14,133 bases of DNA, from assembly GCA_036939355.1 (NCBI GenBank), contig JALLAP010000342.1:1-14133 (forward strand), written 5' to 3'. Both the position numbers and the translations under genes were made by a program. Positions 8,243-14,133 of the stretch are shown piece after piece. Position 1 is the first letter of the stretch, and the number at the start of each line of letters is the position of its first letter. Below the pieces are notes generated by a model. It ran no database searches. It saw only the letters and a program-made list of their open reading frames with translations, and was not told the DNA's origin. Origin of the DNA: Thalassiosira profunda. Taxonomy: Eukaryota > Bacillariophyta > Thalassiosirophyceae > Thalassiosirales > Thalassiosiraceae.

Positions 8243-9059
8243 TCATCCCTCGAAGACGATGCCCTTCCCGTCCGCCGAGTTCCGAAGGCCCTTCGCCATC
8301 GCGCTCTCCGTCCAGCGGGCCTTGTTCCCACGGGCCTTGCCGGTCGAGACCGCGTCGAGGGCGTCCTGCACCTCTTCCGGGATGTACCGGCAGAAGGGGA
8401 GGTGGCGCTTCTGGAAGCGGACGGAGACGGCGCGGTACATGCCCTCCAGCGTCTGGGGGTACACGGTGGACATGGGCGCGCGCACCTGAACCGCGGGGGT
8501 GGGTGAGAGGTGGACCACGATATTCATATGCATAGGAGAAGAAATGATCTGCAAAACGCACCTTGTCCGGACAGTCCTTGCAAAAGCGGCACCGCAGGCC
8601 GACGTAGCCGGCGTTGTGGGCCTTGCCGGCCTTGTCCTCGACGAAGAGCTCGAGGACGTCCCGGCGGAGGATGTTGTGGGTGGGGTTGATGTGCTCCTCG
8701 TCGCCCTGGAGGTAGAGGGTGGTGGGGCACTCGCCCTCTTCGGCATCCGTATCGGCGTCGGTGACGACGGCCGCGGCGGCGACGGCCCGGGCCTCGGTGG
8801 CGTACTTGCGGCGGATCCGCTTCTTGGGGGGCGAGGGCAGCCACTCGTCGTCGCTGTCGGCGGACGCGGGCTCCTCGGGCTCGGGCTCGGGCTCGGGCTC
8901 GGGGTGGACCGTGGTCATTGGCGCATGCGCCGGACCATCCGGATCCCAGCGGTCGGCGCCAGCGGCTTTGATCGACAGCAGCGAGGAGAGTGCCCCGGGC
9001 TCCAGGGCCTCGGTCTCGGCGAGCATGCGGAGGAATGGGGGGAGGTGGGGGGCCGTCAT
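8243..9059 (-). CDS. Putative zinc-binding protein of a diatom-type family, 2 exons
   Basis: Exons 9059-8562 and 8485-8243 are joined by a 76-nt intron (GTGCGT...TTCAG, phase 0), giving 246 residues. Without splicing, the first frame runs on into Pro/Arg-rich sequence that does not look like protein. The N-terminal 120 residues look disordered, with a PEPEPEPEP run (53-61), an acidic patch and a basic cluster PPKKRIRRK (77-85) that could be a nuclear localisation signal. The conserved-looking part is 125-246: RDVLELF, GLRCRFCKDC (C157, C160, C163), then across the intron STVYPQTLEGMYRA, RFQKRH (H194), C198, YIPEE and a C-terminal GLRNSADGKGIVF. From memory, this layout resembles an uncharacterised family widespread in diatoms; the cysteines and histidine suggest one zinc site. 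Function is unknown. Confidence 0.78.
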
Positions 9060-9734
9060 CTGGCCGTGGGTGGTCCGTTGTCTTGAGACGAGGCCCGAGG
9101 AGGAAAAGTGAGGTGCTTCTGAACATCAAAATCGTGTGATGGTTGAGAAGCACCAAAATTGCGCGATTTGAGTCCTAAATAGATCTCAAATATTTTCACA
9201 ACATAACTCAATCTTCTAGTTGGTAAATATTGTTACTAATCGGCATAAGGGTTACCATATTTGCATATTATCAATTCCAGCACATTTATGAGAGGGGAGG
9301 AGCGCCAAATCATCGCAGCGAAGACGACGCTCCTCTCCACGAGTACCGGGTGTCTGCATTTGGACCACGTTTTGACAGCCCCCTTGACCGAGAGAAGCAA
9401 GCAGACGACCGAAGCCGCGACAGAGAAGCTGTGGAATACGCCGTGAGACAGGAGAGAAGCAAGCAGAAGCTGTGGAAGAAGCCACAGAAAAGACGAAAAG
9501 ACGTGGACCATTCGCTCGAGACAGGAAAGGGCGAGCAGTGCGGTGGAAATGCCGAGAGATACGTAAGAGAAACAAGCAGCTGCTGGGAAAGAGTGGTTGC
9601 AACTGCACAAACAATATTTATACAATACAATATCTCTCTATCGATCCATCAAATGCAAACTCGCCGTGGCGTACACACACCATTGCTCCCGGAAGAAATC
9701 CCGGACCAATCCTCAAAATCCTCCAGACAACATC
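9060..9734. other. Intergenic: zinc-module gene promoter and MORN gene 3' region
   Basis: No gene can be supported in these 675 bp. The left part (about 9110-9270) is AT-rich and contains a 9-bp inverted repeat, GGTGCTTCT at 9112 and AGAAGCACC at 9146, just upstream of the zinc-module gene. The middle (about 9380-9600) is purine-rich on the plus strand with short internal repeats. Frames over 100 codons exist on both strands but start only with non-ATG codons and match no family I know. Confidence 0.6.
9390..9502 (+). repeat. Purine-rich stretch with short direct repeats
   Basis: GAGAGAAGCAAGCAGA occurs at 9390-9405 and 9452-9467. AGAAGCTGTGGAA occurs at 9424-9436 and 9465-9477. GAAAAGAC is tandem at 9487-9502. 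The copies are exact, so the stretch has probably arisen by recent local duplication. Confidence 0.85.
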
Positions 9735-11515
9735 TCACGGATCCTTCGATCGACTCCTTCTTCGCCCTTCGCTCGATACATTTCCGGCTTGGCGCGTTGC
9801 TCCCGACATGACCGACGTGTCCTCGTCGAGCACCCCGTCCACCCACTTGCCCTCCTGGACCAGCCCGTGATCGTACGTAATCTGCCCCACGCCGTGCGGT
9901 AACTTTTTGTCGTTCACCTCCCCCGTGTATCTCCCCTTGTCCCCGTAAAAGTCAACTGTTATTGCAGGAGTATGTGAATGTGCATAAGACGTGCTCAACT
10001 CGGTGGCATGAAAAAAATAAAGCACATCTCAACGTGCAGTAACTCACCGAAAATCATGTTCTTGACGACCGGCGCCTCGGTGTTGTAGAGTTCTTTGTAC
10101 TGTTTCAACGCCTCCTGCTTCTTCTTCTCGTTGATTTTCTTCTCCGGCGGCGCCTTCTCGCCACCACTTCTGATTGCTGTGTGATTTGCCCCGGCTTTCT
10201 CCTTCTCCTTGCCCCTCGCACCAGTGCTCTTTTTGGACTTTCCCCGGCTCGTCTTCCCGTGAACCTTGCTCCCCTCGCACCATTCCCCTTTGAACGTCGT
10301 CCCATTGTCGTAGACGCACTTTCCTCTCCCGTGCGGTTTGGACTCCGCGTTGACGTACCCCGAGTACCTTCCCTCCTCGCCGTCGTCGTCTTTGTAGCGC
10401 ATCTTTCGCACCTTCGTCTTCTCTTTCTGTTCCGACTGCACCGAGGACTGCTGCGACGCTGTCTCATCCCCCGCCGAAGAGAATGAACGCCGCCGGGTAC
10501 TTTTCCTCCCCGATGATTTGCGGCTGTTGGTGGATCTCCGCGAGGCTGTGGACTTTCGACTCATCTTGCTGCTTCTGGAGTCAACGGATCGGTTGTCCTC
10601 CTCGGCGCACTCAATGCAAAACTCTTGGAGAATTTTCCATCCCCCGATGAGCTTCTTCTTTGCGAGCATGACATGCGAGTGTCGGTGGCAGAAGCCCCGA
10701 TTGTCTGGATGGAACAGCACAGTCAGAACAGCACCACAAGCAACATTGCACGTATATATTCAAATCCATGCTTACCAAACGGGCACTCGTACTGAGCTTC
10801 CCGGTGCTTCCTCCCCCGCGAGCCGGCGCCCCCGACGCTGCGGGATCCAGTGCTCCTGACGCTGCGGGAGGATCTGGTGGATCGGTGGGACGCCACCGAT
10901 CGATTGTCGTCGTTGATGTATTTGTCTTCCACGCATTTGGGACAGGCAGGGAGGAGGGTCTTCCAACCGCCTGAAGAGGTGAGCAATAGAAAGAGATCCA
11001 GTGGTTGAGTGCATGCTGATATGTAGAGAGAAAATGCATGCACGTTTGCAAACACAACACATACCAGTCAGCTTCTTCTTCGCCAGCTGCACGTCGGCGT
11101 GATAGTGGCACCTCCCCTTCGGATCAAACGGCGTGTCGTGCTCCTTCCGCGGCGGGGCCTTCCGGGGCGGTTGCCGCGAACGGGACCGCGACCGCGCCCG
11201 CGACGACATCGACGCCCCCGATCCGCGCGCGGGCGATCTCGACCGTGCCCGCGAGGCCGATTTGGACCGCGCGCGCGATGGGGCTGGCGACTTGGATCGG
11301 GTGCGGTGGCGCGAGCGAGAGGACGCCGACGATCGGGACAGCGCCCCGGGCGACGGTGGCACCTTCCCCCCGCTCGATGCAGAGGCCGCCCAGCTCGATG
11401 CAGAGGCGTTCGTGCTGTTGCTGGGCCTTCTCTCCCGCCGCCGGTGGCCATTGCCCGCGGAATGGAAGGAGCCCTGCTTGCTCTCCTTCCGCTTGATCCC
11501 CGCGTTGGGCGCCAT
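9735..11515 (-). CDS. RS-rich protein with two Cys/His-GGWK modules and MORN repeats, 4 exons
   Basis: Exons 11515-11065, 10970-10776, 10704-10048 and 9955-9735 give 507 residues. Introns are 94, 71 and 92 nt (GTATGT, GTAAGC and GTGAGT donors, all CAG acceptors, all phase 1). The start is the ATG at 11515 (AAAATGG context); an in-frame ATG at 11530 would add five residues. Residues 60-118 are Arg/Ser-rich, like an RS domain. Two tandem modules follow: GRCHYH-x6-AKKKLTGGWK-x5-CPKC (about 134-163) and GFCHRHSH-x2[12 protein letters not shown]5-CIEC (about 219-248). Each is followed by DDNRS or EDNRS and an Arg/Ser tract. MORN-like units come after that: GRYSGYVN and TTFKGEW in exon 3, then GRYTGEVN and LVQEGKW in exon 4. 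MORN repeats often act at membranes or as scaffolds. Function is unknown; the modules may bind zinc. Confidence 0.82.
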
Positions 11516-11974
11516 TTTGGTGTGATGCATCGATATTGTTGGAGGTGGGGGCTGATGATGCCCTTCAATGCGCAAATCCGAGTTGCAATTTTATGAGCAC
11601 AAGATGTAGAGCGCTCAAAGCACGACCCTCAGATGATCCCACCCACGAGTGTCCAAGACTGTCGCTTGCAATGCTCCCGCCCGCGGCATTCTGAACGAAG
11701 CTGCATGCATCTACGATCGATTGCAAGGAGGAGGTCGAACTTTTTGTTGCAACGCTTCGTTCGGGGGCGGGGCTTGCTTTTTCGAGTGGAGGAGAGGAGA
11801 CGCGGATGTCTCAAGATGTCTCAAATCGATCGTGCGGGGTTCTCAAGGAGCTCACACAGGTTCTCAACTTAAACTCGCAAGGGACGGAGGGACCACCGGA
11901 CAGGAGGGACAACGCTCGACGCCCCACCCGCCACTTGTGCACTGTGCACTTGCACCAACTTGAGATCTCTTGAG
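11516..11974. promoter_or_regulatory. Divergent promoter region between MORN and proteasome beta-3-like genes
   Basis: The two ATGs lie back to back 459 bp apart, so both promoters should be here. It carries four TTGCAA palindromes (11583, 11665, 11721, 11747), a 10-bp tandem GATGTCTCAA at 11805-11824, a GGGGGCGGGG box at about 11763, and the direct repeat CTTGAGAT at 11959 and 11969, whose second copy overlaps the start codon. No ATG-initiated coding region of note was seen. The regulatory role is inferred from arrangement. Confidence 0.55.
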
Positions 11975-12931
11975 ATGCTGCTCCTATCCACCCTCGCGCT
12001 CCTCCTGCTGTCGCCCTCCGCGGCGCAGCGTGGGTCGGACCCCACCACCTTCAACGGCGGGTCCGTCCTCGCCATGGCCGGTCGGTCCTCGGTCGCGATC
12101 GCCATCGACTCGCGCTTCGGCCTCGGGATGCAGACCATCTCCACCGGCGGGGGCGGTGATGGGACGGCGGGAGAGGGCAACCCGCGGATCGTGCGACTTC
12201 CCAACTCGGACACATTGCTGGCGTGGACGGGATTGTACGGCGACGGGATGGGATTTGCCGAGGAGACGTCGGCGCTGCTGGCGAGGAAGGTCCGGCGGGC
12301 GGGGGGCATGGGGTTTCAGCGCGGGGCAACTGATGGGTCCGGGGGCGACGGGAGGAAATTGGGCCCGCGGGCGATCGCCTCGCTCGTGAGCCACCTGCTG
12401 TACCGGAGGAGGAGCGCTCCGTATTATGTCGAGCCGGTGGTGGTGGGGCTGGAGAGTGTGCGCGTCCCGGTGGTGGCATCGGAAGGCAGTGAGCTGATGT
12501 TGCAGGCAGATTCGTCCAGAGAGTTGCAACTCCAATCGATAATACAGGCATCGTCTTTGCACACGGATCAAGAAGTGATACCGTTGCAAAATGAACGGAA
12601 TGTGGTCAAACAAAAATTGTACAAAACAATACGCCGGCCATACCTCTGTGGGACAGACATGCTCGGGGCAAAATCTACATCGCAATCCTTCGTCTGCTCG
12701 GGAGTGGCATCGCGATCCTTACACGGAACAGCAGAAGCTCTTTGGAGGCCTGATCTGGAAGGAGACGAGCTGGTGGAGGTCTGCGGAAGGGCATTTGTGA
12801 GCGCGTTGGAGAGAGATTGCCTCAGCGGGTACGGCGCAGTAGTTTATCTGATTCAAGCGGTGAAGTGTGAGGACGACGGGCGGGAGGATGTGCAAATATT
12901 GGAATACGTCCTGGCCTGTCGAAACGACTGA
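11975..12931 (+). CDS. PSMB3: Proteasome subunit beta type-3-like protein with a signal peptide
   Basis: A single exon encodes 318 residues. Residues 21-52 (SDPTTFNGGSVLAM, VAIAIDSRFG) match the N terminus of eukaryotic proteasome beta-3 (yeast Pup3 begins MSDPSSINGG). Further beta-3 features are LLYRRRSAPYYVEPVVVGL (141-159), PYLCGTDMLG (222-231), SFVCSGVAS (238-246), EALWRPDLE (254-262) and ALERDCLSGYGAVVYLI (277-293). Normal beta-3 has no propeptide and about 205 residues. Here 20 residues precede the usual start: MLLLSTLALLLLSPSAAQRG, a good signal peptide with likely cleavage at SAA-Q (17-18). Two insertions enlarge it: Gly-rich loops (57-70, 117-130) and about 57 residues at 163-219. 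Beta-3 is a non-catalytic ring subunit of the 20S core. A secretory or periplastid-compartment location would be unusual. It could also be a diverged paralogue. Confidence 0.87.
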   Translation: MLLLSTLALLLLSPSAAQRGSDPTTFNGGSVLAMAGRSSVAIAIDSRFGLGMQTISTGGGGDGTAGEGNPRIVRLPNSDTLLAWTGLYGDGMGFAEETSALLARKVRRAGGMGFQRGATDGSGGDGRKLGPRAIASLVSHLLYRRRSAPYYVEPVVVGLESVRVPVVASEGSELMLQADSSRELQLQSIIQASSLHTDQEVIPLQNERNVVKQKLYKTIRRPYLCGTDMLGAKSTSQSFVCSGVASRSLHGTAEALWRPDLEGDELVEVCGRAFVSALERDCLSGYGAVVYLIQAVKCEDDGREDVQILEYVLACRND

Positions 12932-13243
12932 CTGAGAACATTTGCGGAATATCGGTTGCTAGTTGTTGCTTCCTGACTGAGTCGTTGCGATGTTGAAATA
13001 ACACTTTATGCTTACCTACCTCTCGATTAAAGCAAGCGATCGGCGTGAAACACTCTTCACTCGATGGAATGAAATGAAACTGTCGACAAGATTTTTGTTG
13101 AAGGACTGCCCACAGAGCTTTCGCATCCTTTCTGGCCCCCAAATATCCATCCCACTCTTTCACTCCCCCCAACTCAAATTGTATTGCCACATGATAACCC
13201 GATATATACCCTCACCGTAACCCACACACCTTGGTATATCCTT
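12932..13243. other. Convergent intergenic region, nothing recognised
   Basis: These 312 bp between the stops of the beta-3-like and thioredoxin genes should contain both 3' UTRs. The sequence is AT-richer than the genes. I see no hairpin, repeat or reading frame that I can support. Confidence 0.5.
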
Positions 13244-13957
13244 TTACGCCAACGCCTGCACCTTCGACTTCAGGGCGCCAATGTTCGCCCCGGTCAGGTC
13301 GTCCACCTTCTTCCCATCCTTAAAGAACTGGAATGTCGGCATGGCCCGGATGCCGCACATCTGCGCAATTTTCTCCTGCTCGTCGACGTCCACCTTGACG
13401 AAGATGGCGTTGGCGAACTCCTTCGACATGGCCTCGAAGTGGGGCGCGATCATTTGGCAGGGACCGCACCTGATTGTTGTATCAGTATTGGGCGAAGGCA
13501 TCGAGAGAGAAAGAATTGGTGAGTGATGGGTGAGACGGCACATATGGATAAATATAAATACAGAGTGCAAACGCAAGCCGCGTCACATGAATGTCCAAGG
13601 ATCTCTGATGCTAAGCAATAAACACATTTCGGGCTTATCCAGACGTGCTATCAGCGCAGACGTGCTCCGGCGCGTGGATCATTTGCAATGGCGACACCGA
13701 TCTCTGAGTTGGTGTACCCGCTTTTTGTGCGCTTTGATATTGCAACCAACCGCCCAAGCGACGGGATCCATCCTCTCGCCATTTATTCGCGACGCCTTCA
13801 TAACTTGACGAGAAGGCCACTAGAAGGTTTCGAGCAGCGCCGCCACCCATCCCTTTGCAACTCACCATGTGGCCGTAAAGTCGACTACGACGAGCTTCTC
13901 CTTCGACTGCTCCATCAGCTCCATCCACTCCCCCTCCGATTGGATCATCTTCACCAT
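13244..13957 (-). CDS. TRX: Thioredoxin, h-type (cytosolic), 2 exons
   Basis: Exons 13957-13866 and 13469-13244 give 105 residues, the normal length of a single-domain thioredoxin. The 396-nt intron (GTGAGT...ATCAG) splits the active-site Trp codon (TG|G). Key residues are buried D26, the redox motif WCGPC (31-35), the cis-proline P75 in AMPTF and an extra C69, as in several cytosolic thioredoxins. There is no transit peptide; the protein begins MVKMIQSEGEW directly before the fold, so it is most likely cytosolic or nuclear. It reduces protein disulfides and is itself reduced by NADPH-thioredoxin reductase. The intron is four to five times longer than the others in the window. Confidence 0.93.
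13470..13865 (-). other. Long intron of the thioredoxin gene
   Basis: This is a canonical GT-AG intron of 396 nt, phase 2, with a pyrimidine-rich 3' end (TTTCTCTC near 13510 on the minus strand). It contains three TTGCAA palindromes (13683, 13740, 13855). No snoRNA box pair or other embedded gene could be identified with confidence. Confidence 0.8.
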
Positions 13958-14086
13958 CTTGCCTGGTTTGTTGTTGTCGCTGCTACTAAGAACGATTGCA
14001 ATCCGTCGTTGCCTCTGAAAAGTGAGAGGTCTCGAAATCCAACGCCGCTGTCGTGCTCTTCTTCTTCTTGCTATCTAGAGAGGAGT

Positions 14087-14117
14087 GGACATTTTAAGAA
14101 GTGGGACATTTTAAGAA
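14087..14117. repeat. Two direct copies of GGACATTTTAAGAA, 17-bp period
   Basis: Exact copies lie at 14087-14100 and 14104-14117, upstream of the thioredoxin start and close to the right window edge. The array may continue beyond it. Confidence 0.85.
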
Positions 14118-14133
14118 ATTTGGCCAATTGGGG

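Noticed and set aside
9230..9811. Plus-strand open frame of 193 codons
   Set aside because: It starts with TTG, no early ATG is present, it shows no family features, and it runs antisense into the last exon of the MORN gene.
11068..11568. Alternative long frames on both strands over the RS-rich exon
   Set aside because: Arg/Ser codon repeats leave several frames open. Only the minus frame with MAPNAG continues across good splice sites into the GGWK and MORN modules.
12461..12631. The AT-richer segment of the beta-3-like gene as an unspliced intron
   Set aside because: No acceptor AG lies directly before the conserved RPYLCGTD, and the nearest usable acceptor (about 12657) would delete that conserved strand.
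1..14133. tRNA, rRNA, spliceosomal RNA or CRISPR array
   Set aside because: I looked for T-loop motifs, U6-like starts and regularly spaced repeats by eye and found none convincing; tRNAscan-SE and Infernal would be the decisive tests.

Overview
The window looks like nuclear DNA of a eukaryotic microalga, most likely a centric diatom of the Thalassiosira type (inference). Support: compact genes with short GT-AG introns (69-94 nt, one of 396 nt), signal peptides and a membrane anchor, Ser/Pro 'PSSQPS' linkers of the kind common in diatom secreted proteins, a stramenopile-style MORN protein with repeated Cys/His modules, and TTAGGG-type telomeric repeats. There are no ribosome binding sites, operons or prokaryotic signals. 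Coding GC is high and intergenic DNA is visibly AT-richer.

Layout from left to right. (1) 1-3411, minus: 5' part of a large secreted DUF1800-family protein in four exons, cut by the left window edge. (2) 4034-4894, minus: an OXNAD1-like flavin/NAD(P)H oxidoreductase. (3) 4895-5175: a 281-bp divergent promoter holding five perfect CCCTAA telomeric units. (4) 5176-6621, plus: a membrane-anchored prolyl 4-hydroxylase in one exon. (5) 7119-7856, plus: an unrecognised coiled-coil protein. (6) 8243-9059, minus: a two-exon putative zinc-binding protein. (7) 9735-11515, minus: a four-exon protein with an RS-rich N terminus, two Cys/His 'GGWK' modules and MORN repeats. (8) 11975-12931, plus: a proteasome beta-3-like subunit that carries an N-terminal signal peptide. 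(9) 13244-13957, minus: a two-exon h-type thioredoxin of 105 residues. The last 50 bases hold a short direct repeat.

The genes do not form one pathway. Several share a secretory or organelle theme: a secreted DUF1800 protein, a membrane-bound P4H that would act in the ER or Golgi lumen, a proteasome subunit routed into the secretory system, and a probably mitochondrial oxidoreductase. The observations most worth following are the signal-peptide-bearing proteasome beta-3 paralogue, the telomeric tract inside a bidirectional promoter, the strong excess of the palindrome TTGCAA in non-coding DNA, and the tandem Cys/His-GGWK module. All gene calls rest on reading frames, splice-site inspection and remembered family motifs; no database search was run.
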